Notes: a model not told the origin generated them from the letters alone. A stretch of DNA of 64,000 bases from an uncultured Collinsella sp. (GCA_900541045.1 UQID01000006.1:25666-89665); one strand, 5' to 3'. Numbered from the stretch's first letter, positions 48,130 to 58,477 are shown. Numbers and translations: made by a program.

Positions 48130-50616
48130 ATGAGTATCAAGCGTTTGGCGCTTTGCCGCAGTCAGGGTCGTCTGTTTGTCCTGCTTCGTTTTGTCGGTCA
48201 GGATATCGCGGGGCTTATTGAGCAGGAGGGCTCCCAGGTTTTTGCTCACGCGACGACCGATGGGGCATGCGTGCCGTCCTTGGCACTGCCGGTCGATCAC
48301 GGCCGCGTGCTTGCGCTTTGTCCCTCCGTTGCCGATTATGAGCGCGAACTCGTCGTCTTGGTGCTTCCGTTTATGGACGGCTCTACAATTGACGTCTCAT
48401 TTGCGTCCGGCGGTAAAAGGCTGGGCTCTATTCGCCTTGATAGTCGTATTGCCAAGTTGGAATCTAAGATTAATTACAAAGCAAAGCCTGCGCTGTGCGC
48501 GCTTGTCCGCGACGCGCAGCGCGGCGAGTGCTGCGGTCGCTACGAGATCGATGCCGTTCGTTATTTACCGGCAGATGAGGGCGTCGTCTGGCGCTATGAG
48601 GTCAAGTGGGCGGGAGATCCCCAGTGCGTCCCTGAGCTCCAGATCTTCGATACGCACATGAATGCGATCGATGCCACGGTGCATGTGTTTGAGTCGCAGG
48701 TCGATGTTCCCCAGCAGAACGGATGTCGCGTCAATAAAACGTATCTGAGCGTTGAGATGCCTCAGGATATACGCGATTTTGTCGTGATTGCGGCTGATCC
48801 CACGGGCCAAATCCAGAGTGGATTTTGTGCCATGGATGGTCGTTTGTACAACGGCATGGTCGACGACAGTTGGAACCGCATGAAGGATGCGCGCGCGGAT
48901 GATGCGGCCTATCGACGTTGGTTTGAGCAACATCGCGCAAAGCCGGGTGATTTGGCGTGCCAGCGTGTCGCTTCGGCGGCATTTGCCTATAGGCCGCTCG
49001 TGAGCATTGTAGTGCCGTGCTATAGGACCGATCGGGTTTACCTGCGCGAGTTGCTGGACTCTGTGCTATCCCAGAGCTATGACAACTGGGAATTGCTGCT
49101 TATGGACGCCTCGCCCGATTGGGACGCGGTGTCCAATCTTGCGGCCGACGCCAATGACGAGCGGGTTTATTGGATTGAGCTGCCTGGTAACGGCGGCATT
49201 GTACTCAACACCAATGCTGGCATTCAGCAAGCGACGGGCGACTACATCGCATTCTTAGACCACGATGACATCTTGGAGCCGGATGCGTTGTTCCGCTATG
49301 TCGCCGCGTTGAATAAAGCGGCAGAGGGGGAGCGTCCGCAGGTCCTGTTCTGTGACGAGGACATGTTCCAGAAAACGGGGGAGTGGGGTCAGCCGGTCTT
49401 TAAGACGCAACTCAACGTCGACCTGCTCTATAGCCATAACTGCGTGACGCATTTTCTGATGGTGGAGAAGGCGCTTATCGATCGCATTGGCATGTCGCCG
49501 GAAGATGTCGCGGGCGCCCAGGATTATGATCTGACTCTTCGCTGCCTTGCATCGGGCGCACGGTTTGAGCATATTGCGCACGTGTTGTATCACTGGCGCG
49601 TGCATCCCGGTTTCACCGCCGATGACTTTGCAGATAGCAAACCTTACGCCATTGAAGCTGGTCGTTTGGCGCTGCAGCGTCACTTTGACTCGCTGGGCAT
49701 TTGCGGAACGGTCGAGGAGACCGAGACGTCGTTTGTCTACCGCGTGCATTATGCGCTGCCGGAGCCTGCGCCGCTGGTGAGCATTGTGATTCCCACCAAG
49801 GACCACGTTGAGACGCTCGATGCCTGTGTGATGTCGATCGCCCAGAAGGCCACGTATACCAATTACGAGATCGTCTTGGTGGAGAATAACAGCGAAGCCC
49901 CGGAGACGTTTGCGTATTACGAAACCCTGCCGGAACGCGTGACCGCTACGTCTGGCGGTAAGGGCACTGCGCACGTTGTGTACTGGCCGGGTGAGTTCAA
50001 TTACTCCCAAATCATCAACTTTGGCGTTGAGCATGCCAGGGGCGACTACCTGCTGCTGCTGAACAACGATACCGAGGTCATAAGCCCGGACTTTATTGAA
50101 GAGATGATGGGCTATCTGCAGCGTCCCGATGTGGGTGTGGTGGGCGCTAAGCTCTATTTTGCCGACCATCTGGTGCAGCACGCTGGCATTTTGGTTGGCG
50201 TGCGTGGCGCACTTGCCCATGCCAACCAAGACTTCTCTGCAAAGCGCGAGGGCTATCTTGTCCGCGCGGTGCGGCCGGGCAACTATAGCGCCGTAACGGG
50301 CGCCTGTCAGATGGTCCGACGCGACGTATTTGAACAGGTTGGCGGCTACAACGAAGAATTCGCCGTCGGCTTTAACGACGCGGACTTTTGTCTGCGTGTG
50401 TGGGAGGCGGGCTACCGCACCATCTTTACGCCCTATGCCGAGCTGTACCACTACGAGTTCACCTCGCGCGGCAGGGAAGAGGCCGACGAGGAAAAGCTGC
50501 GCCGCTGGAAGTGCGAGCAAGCACTGTTCATGCAGCGCTGGTCGGAGTTCTTCTTGACGGGCGATCCGTGGCTTGGACCAAACCTATCTCCCGACAGTGA
50601 GTACTTCTCGCTTTAG
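48130..50616 (+). CDS. Large protein with two GT2 domains
   Basis: The 828-residue protein has an N-terminal ~280-residue region of beta-rich type that I do not recognise, then two GT2 domains. The first starts RPLVSIVVPCYRTDRVYLRELL near residue 293 and has FLDHDDIL; the second starts PLVSIVIPTKDHVETLDACV near residue 545 and has LLLNNDTEVISPDF. Such tandem GT2 proteins build two linkages of a repeat unit, for example in rhamnan-type or O-antigen polymers; the sugars here are unknown. It is the last gene of this GT2 run, and the DNA becomes more AT-rich after it. Confidence 0.85.
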   Translation: MSIKRLALCRSQGRLFVLLRFVGQDIAGLIEQEGSQVFAHATTDGACVPSLALPVDHGRVLALCPSVADYERELVVLVLPFMDGSTIDVSFASGGKRLGSIRLDSRIAKLESKINYKAKPALCALVRDAQRGECCGRYEIDAVRYLPADEGVVWRYEVKWAGDPQCVPELQIFDTHMNAIDATVHVFESQVDVPQQNGCRVNKTYLSVEMPQDIRDFVVIAADPTGQIQSGFCAMDGRLYNGMVDDSWNRMKDARADDAAYRRWFEQHRAKPGDLACQRVASAAFAYRPLVSIVVPCYRTDRVYLRELLDSVLSQSYDNWELLLMDASPDWDAVSNLAADANDERVYWIELPGNGGIVLNTNAGIQQATGDYIAFLDHDDILEPDALFRYVAALNKAAEGERPQVLFCDEDMFQKTGEWGQPVFKTQLNVDLLYSHNCVTHFLMVEKALIDRIGMSPEDVAGAQDYDLTLRCLASGARFEHIAHVLYHWRVHPGFTADDFADSKPYAIEAGRLALQRHFDSLGICGTVEETETSFVYRVHYALPEPAPLVSIVIPTKDHVETLDACVMSIAQKATYTNYEIVLVENNSEAPETFAYYETLPERVTATSGGKGTAHVVYWPGEFNYSQIINFGVEHARGDYLLLLNNDTEVISPDFIEEMMGYLQRPDVGVVGAKLYFADHLVQHAGILVGVRGALAHANQDFSAKREGYLVRAVRPGNYSAVTGACQMVRRDVFEQVGGYNEEFAVGFNDADFCLRVWEAGYRTIFTPYAELYHYEFTSRGREEADEEKLRRWKCEQALFMQRWSEFFLTGDPWLGPNLSPDSEYFSL

Positions 50617-51118
50617 GAGCGAAGTAATTCCAAGATCCGGCAAAGTGTCCTCAAGAGCTGCAAGAGCGGTGGGGGCAATTGTTTGCCAGTGTTTGATTCA
50701 GGAAGACCATGTCTAACTTTTCTACAATTAATGGCTCGATCATTCTGTCAATGAAGCCTCAGACGCCTCTGATGCAAGCGAAACACTGAGGCATTTTGCT
50801 GTATTTCACGGCTATGTAAACGCTTTCGCCGCCTGCCGCGTCTTTAAACGAATTATGTCGAATTGCTTGCTTCAGTGGATTTTCGTGTCACTGGTGCTTG
50901 CGCTGTTTAGGTGCGGCTAATTGCTTCAAAACTCAGTGCTTTACGCTGTATCTTTGGAAGGGCGAAAAACCCGCTGAGTACGCTTGTTGTCTTTTGTAGG
51001 GGCAGGTTCCATCTGCCTTTATGACAATTCCCGTGCTTTGGACAACTGGACTTCCGATGCGGAGGATATTGTGAGATAATTTATCCTTAGTATCATTATT
51101 TGTGATGGGGGATACAAT
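50617..51118. other. Intergenic region before the amidase gene
   Basis: A GCCTCA..TGAGGC hairpin followed by ATTTTG at about 50757-50797 could terminate the GT2 operon. A weak promoter (TTGTGA, 16 bases, TATCAT at 51069-51096) lies in front of the amidase gene. No small ORF or RNA is convincing. Confidence 0.45.
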
Positions 51119-53569
51119 ATGAAAAAGGCATTGCGTGCCTCAACAGCGTTTTCTTTAGCTGCACTCTTGACGATTTCATCCTTGATGAGTCCTGTAGCCG
51201 CTGCTTATGCTGCGAATAGCGTGCGATCTGTGGATATTACATCAGATGCTGCGTCCGCAGACGATCCTGCAGCTTCACATGACGAGGGCGCTGCCGACGG
51301 AGACATAGCTGTTGAGCAATCGTCGCCGGCGGGCGTCGACGAATCGGCTGATGAGGATTTCGGTGTAGATGCTTCTTTGGCTGAGCCGCAAACTGAATCG
51401 ACTGATTCTTCTTTTCAATATATATACCTTGCCTATCCGAACCTTATTAGCGGGACTGACCAAGTCGTCGCGTTTGCAACTCCTAATGACAGCGATACCA
51501 TCGCCTCCGCAACACTAAACTATGTTAGCGCCAACGGAGTTCAGGGAGCGGTTGACGCTTCCGCGCAGGCTGTAAATTCTGCTGCATTTACATTTGGCTC
51601 GAAGCTAGATCTCAATACATATTTTCTTACTTCAATAACCTATGTTCTGCAGGGCGATGATGCTGAACATGAGATTGATCTCTCTGACAGGGATTATTCT
51701 TTTGCGGTTGTTGAGAGCCCTGCTAATTCCGAGGGCACTTCCGTTTACTATGCGGACGGCGAAGGCAATGCTGTTGAGGCCCAATCCATCAAACAGGCGT
51801 TGGAGTGTGCTGATTCACCGGACGGCATTTCTACTTATGCCACACGCTCGGCTCGAAAAAACGTTCGGGTAATTGCCCTTGATGCTGGCCATGGCGGCAC
51901 TGATCCCGGCGCACAGGGAAATGGAAAGAGTGAGGCGGATCTAACTTGGAAGATTGTTGCTGCTTGCAAGAATAAGCTTGAGGCGTATGGTTTTAAAGTC
52001 GTTCTTGCGCGCGAGCAAAGCGGCGGCTACTCCGGAAATGATTTCCTTTATCGTGTCCAGCGATGTGTGAGTCAAGGCGCACAGGCCTTTGTTAGCTTCC
52101 ATATTAATTCCGGTTCTCCTGTTGCCCATGGCGCTGAGGTATATGCCCCCACTGCCAATGAATATGATTACACGCAAGTTTCAGTCGAGCTCGCGAATAA
52201 AGTTATGAACAACCTCGCTTCTATGGGGCTCAGCTATCGCGGTGTATTCCAGATGGAAGTTGGAGATGAGTTTGCGGTCATCCGTTGTGCCCGCGAGCAA
52301 GGTATTCCCGGCATCTTAATCGAGCATGGCTTTATTTCTAATGCGGGGGACGTGTTGAATTATTTTAGCGATGCTGGTTGCAAACGCCTTGGCGAAGCCG
52401 ATGCCGATGCGATCATTGCGCAATTTCCTAAGTCAACTTGGCTCGATTATTCTTCCGTATTCGATGCTAATTACTATTTGTCGCTTTATCCCGACGTAGC
52501 CAAAGCTACTTCTGGAAATAGTGATTTAGCTCTAGACCATTTTATTAACTATGGCATGAGCGAAGGCAGGCGCGGCTCTGCTAACTTTGACGTACAGAGT
52601 TATTTTAATGAGTATCCAGATTTAAGAGCTGCTTTTGGCTTTGATTTAGTTAAGTACTATGAGCATTACGTTACAGCTGGAAAAGCGGAAGGAAGGCATG
52701 GGACCGGATGCTCAAAGATTGAAGGATATGCTACGGCTATCAATGGCGTTGATTATTCATCCGTTTATGACCCCTCATTTTATCTATCGAATAACGAAGA
52801 CATTCGTAACGCTTTTTCTAAACGAAGCCCCGCTGGCGTTGTAATGATTGACGATGCTGCCGTGCTGCGCCATTTCATCAACTGCGGCATGGCGGAGGGA
52901 CGGCGCGGGAACGAGTCCTTCGACGTTTACGGCTATCGAAATCGTTATATGGACCTGAGGAAGGCTTTCGGACTGAACCTGAAGAACTATTACATGCATT
53001 ATTTGAATTGCGGCATTAAGGAGGGACGCAATGGCGCAAGTATGACTGGATATGAAGGTCTTATTATGTCGCCCGCTTATTCAACCTATCTAGATGCCGC
53101 TAATCATTTCACAAAGATAATGGGCTCTAAAGGATTCCCTTCAGCCGTTTACGCGGATAGGGGAGCGTCGAACATTAGAGATTTCTGCAAAATTCTATAT
53201 GAAGAGGCTCAGTCGGAGGGTGTCTCGCCTGAGGTTTTATATGGACAGGTGGTGAAAGAAACGGGGTATTTAAAGTTTGGAAATTTGGTCCAGCCTAATC
53301 AGTGCAACTTTGGAGGCCTTGGCGCCACTGGGCCTGGCAACCCAGGCTATAGCTTCGGATCTGTTCGTGAAGGACTACGAGCTCAGGTTCAACATCTAAA
53401 GGCGTATGGTTCAACGGAACCCTTGGTCAATCCATGTATTGATGCTCGCTTTAAATATGTCAGTCGTGGTTGCGCTCCGAGAACCATTGATTTAAATGGT
53501 AGATGGGCTGTTCCTGGCGTTGGATATGGTGAAAGCATTGATGCAATCGCTAGAGAGGTTATTGGTTAG
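51119..53569 (+). CDS. Multidomain peptidoglycan hydrolase: amidase plus glucosaminidase-like
   Basis: The 816-residue secreted protein has a signal peptide (1-32). A ~210-residue N-terminal region of unknown fold follows. Residues ~250-430 are an Amidase_3 zinc domain with DAGHGGTDPG, GKSEADLTW, SFHINS and the catalytic ILIEHGF, which splits the amide between N-acetylmuramate and L-Ala. Residues ~440-650 hold pairs of a ~45-residue repeat with FINYGMSEGRRG, HYVTAGKAEGRHG, FINCGMAEGRRG and NCGIKEGRNG, the pattern of short wall-binding repeats. Residues ~680-800 look like a LytG/FlgJ-type glucosaminidase, with VVKETGYLKFG carrying a candidate Glu. GGGGGAT precedes the ATG. Confidence 0.85.
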   Translation: MKKALRASTAFSLAALLTISSLMSPVAAAYAANSVRSVDITSDAASADDPAASHDEGAADGDIAVEQSSPAGVDESADEDFGVDASLAEPQTESTDSSFQYIYLAYPNLISGTDQVVAFATPNDSDTIASATLNYVSANGVQGAVDASAQAVNSAAFTFGSKLDLNTYFLTSITYVLQGDDAEHEIDLSDRDYSFAVVESPANSEGTSVYYADGEGNAVEAQSIKQALECADSPDGISTYATRSARKNVRVIALDAGHGGTDPGAQGNGKSEADLTWKIVAACKNKLEAYGFKVVLAREQSGGYSGNDFLYRVQRCVSQGAQAFVSFHINSGSPVAHGAEVYAPTANEYDYTQVSVELANKVMNNLASMGLSYRGVFQMEVGDEFAVIRCAREQGIPGILIEHGFISNAGDVLNYFSDAGCKRLGEADADAIIAQFPKSTWLDYSSVFDANYYLSLYPDVAKATSGNSDLALDHFINYGMSEGRRGSANFDVQSYFNEYPDLRAAFGFDLVKYYEHYVTAGKAEGRHGTGCSKIEGYATAINGVDYSSVYDPSFYLSNNEDIRNAFSKRSPAGVVMIDDAAVLRHFINCGMAEGRRGNESFDVYGYRNRYMDLRKAFGLNLKNYYMHYLNCGIKEGRNGASMTGYEGLIMSPAYSTYLDAANHFTKIMGSKGFPSAVYADRGASNIRDFCKILYEEAQSEGVSPEVLYGQVVKETGYLKFGNLVQPNQCNFGGLGATGPGNPGYSFGSVREGLRAQVQHLKAYGSTEPLVNPCIDARFKYVSRGCAPRTIDLNGRWAVPGVGYGESIDAIAREVIG

Positions 53570-53604
53570 GCTATTTAATTAGATCTAAAATCGATTGGGT
53601 AAAT

Positions 53605-54807
53605 TTGACTGATAGTTTAAAGAAAAACATTACATGGAATACTGTTGGCTCTATTGCATACCTTGCTTGCCAGTGGTTAACGACAGTTGCTGTAGTTCGA
53701 CTATCGTCGGATTTTAACTATGCCGGAGATTTATCTTTGGCAATGACAATCACCAATCTATTTGTTCCGATCGGTTTATATAAGATTCGATCCTTTCAAG
53801 TATCCGATCTTTCGTGTGAGTATTCTTCAGGGGAGTATATTGGTTTTCGTTTAATCACAATAGCGCTGGGGTTTGTTTTCGTAGTGCCTTATGCATTCTT
53901 TACCTGTCAGCAGTCTTCTCTTCTTCCCGTGTACCTCTATTGCATATATAAGTCAATTGAAGTCATGGTTGATGTGTTTCATGGCATTGATCAAAAAGCT
54001 GGAAATATGATTTATTGCGGTATGTCGATGCTGCTGAGGGGTATTTTGTCTCTACTGGTGTTTTGTGCCGGAATGTATATTTCACATTCTCTTGTGTTGA
54101 GTATCGTTCTGATGATTGCGGTGTCTCTCCCCGTGGCGATTGTTGATGCACATTGGGCCTCTAATTTCGATTTGATTGTTCCTTCTTTTAGGTTCAAGGC
54201 GATGACTGAACTGTTTTATAAGTGTCTTCCCGCTACGGTTGGGGTTTTTTGTTGCGCTGCGGTTACATCCGTTTCGCGTCAGGAACTTGCTACCGTGCTG
54301 GGGGCCTCAATGTTGGGTGTTTATTCCTCGGTGTGTTCTCCCGCAGCAATCGTTCAGGCGGGTGCTGCTAATGCCTATGCCCCTTTGCTCGGCGCGTTTG
54401 CGAGCGCTAGTGAGTCGGGGGATAAAAAATCATTTAATACTATGTTGATGAAGGTCGTTCTTGGCGCCCTTGTTTTGTCCATTGTTATTTTGTTCGCTTG
54501 TTTTATCTGCGGCGACTACATGTTGGGGCTAATATTTGGTGACCAAATCCATCAGTACTCTTTTTTGCTGTACGGTGCGGTTATTAGCTCTCTGCTTACG
54601 GCGTTTATCGGTTTCTTTTCCGACCTGACGATTGTTAAGAGAAAGATGGCCGGTAATCTTGTCGGTAATTTAGTCGCCTTAATCGTTGCTGTCCCCCTTT
54701 CTGGCTTATTGATTCAGCTATTTGGACCTAACGGAACGAGTGCTGCAATTTCGCTTGCTTATTTTGTCGGATGTGTCGCGATGCTTCCATGCATTATTCG
54801 GAAATAA
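53605..54807 (+). CDS. Polysaccharide flippase (Wzx/MATE-like family)
   Basis: The 400-residue protein has about 12 hydrophobic helices with the MOP-superfamily start KKNITWNTVGSIAYLACQWLTT and PIGLYKIRSFQVSDL-like loops. It would move lipid-linked repeat units across the membrane. The start is TTG at 53605, with only a weak GGGT before it. Base composition is clearly AT-richer than the capE/capF genes next to it. No wzy-like polymerase is recognised in this window; the truncated membrane protein at 62014 is the only other polytopic gene. Confidence 0.85.
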   Translation: MTDSLKKNITWNTVGSIAYLACQWLTTVAVVRLSSDFNYAGDLSLAMTITNLFVPIGLYKIRSFQVSDLSCEYSSGEYIGFRLITIALGFVFVVPYAFFTCQQSSLLPVYLYCIYKSIEVMVDVFHGIDQKAGNMIYCGMSMLLRGILSLLVFCAGMYISHSLVLSIVLMIAVSLPVAIVDAHWASNFDLIVPSFRFKAMTELFYKCLPATVGVFCCAAVTSVSRQELATVLGASMLGVYSSVCSPAAIVQAGAANAYAPLLGAFASASESGDKKSFNTMLMKVVLGALVLSIVILFACFICGDYMLGLIFGDQIHQYSFLLYGAVISSLLTAFIGFFSDLTIVKRKMAGNLVGNLVALIVAVPLSGLLIQLFGPNGTSAAISLAYFVGCVAMLPCIIRK

Positions 54808-55058
54808 TGCATCAGAGATTCGCTAAATACATAGATATAAAAGTGTTTGGCTGAAGCTATATAACCACTTGCAATGACTTCTTAAACGCTAATTGGTGGT
54901 GTTATCAGTTTTAACGTAGGTATAAACGCTTTTTAATTCTAATTTATGCGCAGTAGTCGTCTTTTCGTTTAGGATAAGAAGCGTATCAATAGGTTAAGCA
55001 TCGACTTGCATTTTGTTTTAGTTTCATTCGCCTTTAGTTTATTTAATTGGAGCTTGAA
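54808..55058. other. AT-rich gap before capE
   Basis: It is strongly AT-rich, with several TATA- and TTTAAT-like stretches but no assignable promoter. The composition changes abruptly at the start of capE. Confidence 0.4.
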
Positions 55059-56114
55059 ATGTGCGATAGTGTATTCAAAGACAGGACCCTCATGATCACG
55101 GGCGGCACCGGCTCGTTCGGCAACACGGTGCTCAAGCACTTCATGAACACCGACCTGGCCGAGATCCGCATCTTCTCCCGCGACGAGAAGAAGCAGGACG
55201 ACATGCGCCACCGCCTGCAGGAGAAGTCGCCCGAGCTCGCCTCCAAGGTGCGCTTCTTCATCGGCGACGTCCGCAACGCCCAGTCGGTGCGCGACGCCAT
55301 GCACGGCGTGGACTACATCTTCCACGCCGCCGCCCTGAAGCAGGTGCCCTCCTGCGAGTTCTTCCCCATGGAGGCCGTGCGCACCAACGTCATCGGCACC
55401 GACAACGTGCTCCACGCCGCGATCGACGAGGGCGTCGACCGCGTCGTGTGCCTGTCTACCGACAAGGCGGCCTACCCCATCAACGCCATGGGTAAGTCCA
55501 AGGCCATGATGGAGTCCATCATCTACGCCAACGCCCGCAACGGCGCCGGCCGCACCACCATCTGCTGCACCCGCTACGGCAACGTCATGTGCTCGCGCGG
55601 CAGCGTCATCCCTCTGTTCATCGACCGCATCAGGAAGGGCGAGCCGCTCACCGTGACCGACCCCAACATGACCCGCTTCCTCATGAACCTGGACGAGGCC
55701 GTCGACCTGGTGCAGTTCGCCTTCGAGCACGCCAACCCCGGCGACCTGTTCATCCAGAAGGCGCCGGCATCCACGATCGGCGACCTCGCCGAGGCCGTCC
55801 AGGAGGTCTTCGGCCGCGTGGGCACCCAGGTGATCGGCACCCGCCACGGCGAGAAGCTCTTCGAGACCCTCATGACCCGCGAGGAGCGCCTGAGGTCCGA
55901 GGACATGGGCGGCTACTACCGCGTGGCCTGCGACTCGCGCGACCTGAACTACGACAAGTTCGTCGTCGACGGCGAGGTGGAGACCCAGGCCGACGAGTCC
56001 TACACCTCCCACAACACCGAGAGGCTCGACGTGGAGGCCACCATCGCCAAGATCAAGACCGCCGAGTACGTGCAGCTGGCCCTCGAGGGCCGCGAGCACG
56101 AGGCGGTGCAGTAG
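55059..56114 (+). CDS. capE: CapE/FnlA-type UDP-GlcNAc 4,6-dehydratase/5-epimerase
   Basis: This enzyme starts UDP-N-acetyl-L-fucosamine synthesis by turning UDP-GlcNAc into a 4-keto-6-deoxy sugar with inversion at C5. The 351-residue protein is a short-chain dehydrogenase: MITGGTGSFGNTVLKHF binds NAD(P), followed by VRFFIGDVRN, HAAALKQVPSCEF, and the SxK pair in STDKAAYPINAMGKSKAMM that replaces the common YxxxK. This is the FlaA1/CapD group. Order with capF and capG downstream selects the FucNAc branch. ATG 55059 has GGAG nearby; a TTG 12 bases earlier is possible. Codons are nearly all G/C-ending, unlike the gene before it. Confidence 0.9.
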   Translation: MCDSVFKDRTLMITGGTGSFGNTVLKHFMNTDLAEIRIFSRDEKKQDDMRHRLQEKSPELASKVRFFIGDVRNAQSVRDAMHGVDYIFHAAALKQVPSCEFFPMEAVRTNVIGTDNVLHAAIDEGVDRVVCLSTDKAAYPINAMGKSKAMMESIIYANARNGAGRTTICCTRYGNVMCSRGSVIPLFIDRIRKGEPLTVTDPNMTRFLMNLDEAVDLVQFAFEHANPGDLFIQKAPASTIGDLAEAVQEVFGRVGTQVIGTRHGEKLFETLMTREERLRSEDMGGYYRVACDSRDLNYDKFVVDGEVETQADESYTSHNTERLDVEATIAKIKTAEYVQLALEGREHEAVQ

Positions 56115-56115
56115 G

Positions 56116-57333
56116 GTGCGCGTACTTGTCACCGGCGCCAGGGGCTTCGTGGGGAGGAACCTCTGCTGCGCGCTGAAGAACATTAGGGACGGCAAGGACC
56201 GCCGAGCCAAATACCAGCCGCTCCTTCCCCTCGAGGTCATGGAGTACGACATCGACTCGACGCCCGCCGAGCTCGATGACTACTGCTCCCGCGCCGACTT
56301 CGTGTTCAACCTGGCCGGCGTCAACCGCCCCGAGGACCGGTCCGAGTTCATGGAGGGCAACTTCGGGTTCGCCTCGACGCTGCTGGGCACCCTGGAGCGC
56401 CACGGGAACAAATGCCCCGTCATGCTCTCCAGCTCCGCGCAGGCGAGCCTGTCCGGCCGCTTCGAGGGCTCCGTATACGGCGAGTCGAAGCTCGCGGGGG
56501 AGGGCCTGTTCCGGGAGTACTCGGAGCGCACGGGGGCGCCCGTGCTCATCTACCGCTTCCCGAACCTCTACGGCAAGTGGTGCCGCCCGCGCTACAACTC
56601 CGCCGTGGCGACCTTCTGCGAGGCCATCGCCAACGGCCGCCCCTACACCGTGAACGACCCCTCCGTGGAGCTGGAGCTCCTCTACATCGACGACCTCGTG
56701 AACGAGATGCTGGGCGCCCTGCTCGGCGGGGAGCACCGCTGCGGATACGAGGGCCTCGATAGGGTAGAGGGAGACGGGTTCTGCTACGTCCCGGAAACTG
56801 ACGTCAAGTCGCTCGGCGAGATCGTCTGCCTGCTCGACGGCTTCCGAGACAGTCGCGAGACGCTCTCGGTGCCCGACCTTTCCGAGGGCTCCTTCTCCAA
56901 GAAGCTCTGGAGCACGTTCCTGTCCTACTACGAGCCGGGGCACTTCGCCTACGGCCTCAAGCCCAACGTGGACGCGCGTGGCTCGTTCACCGAGTTCCTG
57001 CGCACACCGGAGCGCGGGCAGGTCTCGATCAACATCTCGAGGCCCGGCATCACCAAGGGCAACCACTGGCACATGAGCAAGTGGGAGAGGTTCCTGGTGG
57101 TCTCCGGCACCGCGTCGATCAAGCTCAGGAAGGTGGGGGAGGACTCCGATGGAAACCCGTTCCCCGTCGACGAGTACATCGTCTCGGGTTCCGACATGCG
57201 CGCCGTGGAGATGGTCCCCGGCTACACGCACTCCATCACCAACCTGTCCGACACCGAGGACCTCGTGACGGTCATGTGGGCCAACGAGCCCTTCGACCCC
57301 GAGAACCCCGACACCTACTACGAGGAAGTCTAG
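56116..57333 (+). CDS. capF: CapF/FnlB-type reductase with cupin domain
   Basis: CapF reduces the 4-keto sugar from CapE (NADPH) in the FucNAc pathway. The 405-residue protein has an SDR domain with VLVTGARGFVGRNL at the N-terminus and YGESKLAGEGLF holding the YxxxK pair, then from about residue 280 a cupin domain with GNHWHMSKWERFLVV, whose His residues match the zinc site of CapF. The start is GTG at 56116, two bases after the capE stop. Two-domain length is normal. Its codons are as GC-biased as those of capE. Confidence 0.92.
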   Translation: MRVLVTGARGFVGRNLCCALKNIRDGKDRRAKYQPLLPLEVMEYDIDSTPAELDDYCSRADFVFNLAGVNRPEDRSEFMEGNFGFASTLLGTLERHGNKCPVMLSSSAQASLSGRFEGSVYGESKLAGEGLFREYSERTGAPVLIYRFPNLYGKWCRPRYNSAVATFCEAIANGRPYTVNDPSVELELLYIDDLVNEMLGALLGGEHRCGYEGLDRVEGDGFCYVPETDVKSLGEIVCLLDGFRDSRETLSVPDLSEGSFSKKLWSTFLSYYEPGHFAYGLKPNVDARGSFTEFLRTPERGQVSINISRPGITKGNHWHMSKWERFLVVSGTASIKLRKVGEDSDGNPFPVDEYIVSGSDMRAVEMVPGYTHSITNLSDTEDLVTVMWANEPFDPENPDTYYEEV

Positions 57334-57338
57334 AGGTT

Positions 57339-58457
57339 TTGACCAGATACGCTCACATTAATAGCGTTCCAAATGGATCCACTGGGCGCATTATGATGAA
57401 GGAGCATTTTGCTCTTATTGATCAAGGGCACGAATCGCTTGCTTGCTGGGGAAGAAGAACGCCAGCAAACACTGCCAGTGAATACTGTTTTGGGTCATCT
57501 GCTAATTTTTTACTCGACGTTGGGCTTACTCTCCTTGACGGTAAGATAGGTTTTCATTCAGCGAGGCAAACCGACGCGTTGATTCATCGTCTTGATGAGT
57601 TCGGTCCTGATGTGGTTCACTTGCATAACCTTCATGGCTACTATTTGAATATTGATAAACTATTTAAATGGTTGATGAGGTCTGATTGTCGCGTTGTATG
57701 GACTTTGCACGACTGTTGGGCTTTTACCGGCCATTGCCCTTATTTCACCTATTCTTGCTGCAATCAATGGAAAAACGGCTGTGGTGCCAAGAGGTGCCCT
57801 CAACTCATGGGGTATCCTCCAACTATTAATTCTGCATCATGCAAATGGAGTTACGAGGTCAAACGTTCGATTTTCACTTTGTTGCCTTCTAATCGAATGA
57901 CTATCATTACCCCTTCAAAATGGCTGGCTGGACTGGTTGCTTCTAGCTATTTATCAAAGTATCCGATTGAGGTTGTGCACAATACGATTGATCTCAACGT
58001 TTTCAAGCCACGATCAAATAGTGAAGTTTTTAGCGTTAAAGAGAAATACGGCCTCGATTCAAGAAAAATTATTTTAGGAGTTGCCTCTCCATGGTCCAAG
58101 CGTAAGGGTCTTTCTGACTTTTATGCCCTTGCGGACAAGCTTGACTGCTCCAAGTATTCCATTGTGTTGGTTGGATTGAGTGCCAAACAGATGAGAAAAC
58201 TACCTCCAGGGGTAGTTGGTATTCCACGAACCGACTCTCAGATAGAGTTGGCCTCACTTTATAGTTCTGCCTCCGTTCTATTCAATCCAACATACGAGGA
58301 TAACTACCCTACGGTCAATCTTGAAGCTGAGGCTTGTGGGCTACCAGTCGTTTGTTACGATGTCGGCGGATGCTCTGAGACTTTGCATAGGAACGATTCG
58401 AAACTTGTTGAGTGTGGTGATGTGCAGGCCGCCTCACTACTGTTGGCAAAATATTAG
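57339..58457 (+). CDS. Family 4 glycosyltransferase
   Basis: The 372-residue protein is a GT-B transferase of family 4 type: RYAHINSVPNGSTGRIMM at the N-terminus, HLHNLHGYYLNIDKL, WTLHDCWAFTGHCPYFTY with the Cys-rich CCNQWKNGCGAKRCPQL patch, and the C-terminal NPTYEDNYPTVNLEAEACGLPVV nucleotide-sugar region with the E-x7-E pair. It starts at TTG 57339, where AGAGG lies close upstream. The longer open frame to 57081 overlaps capF and is not used. It is much AT-richer than capF and capG on either side, so it is probably of separate origin. Confidence 0.85.
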   Translation: MTRYAHINSVPNGSTGRIMMKEHFALIDQGHESLACWGRRTPANTASEYCFGSSANFLLDVGLTLLDGKIGFHSARQTDALIHRLDEFGPDVVHLHNLHGYYLNIDKLFKWLMRSDCRVVWTLHDCWAFTGHCPYFTYSCCNQWKNGCGAKRCPQLMGYPPTINSASCKWSYEVKRSIFTLLPSNRMTIITPSKWLAGLVASSYLSKYPIEVVHNTIDLNVFKPRSNSEVFSVKEKYGLDSRKIILGVASPWSKRKGLSDFYALADKLDCSKYSIVLVGLSAKQMRKLPPGVVGIPRTDSQIELASLYSSASVLFNPTYEDNYPTVNLEAEACGLPVVCYDVGGCSETLHRNDSKLVECGDVQAASLLLAKY

Positions 58458-58477
58458 TCTCTGTTTTAAGGAAACCT

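Noticed and set aside
54969..56252. 427-codon minus-strand frame over capE
   Set aside because: Val/His/Gly-rich antisense shadow of a GC-biased gene; capE is clear on the plus strand.
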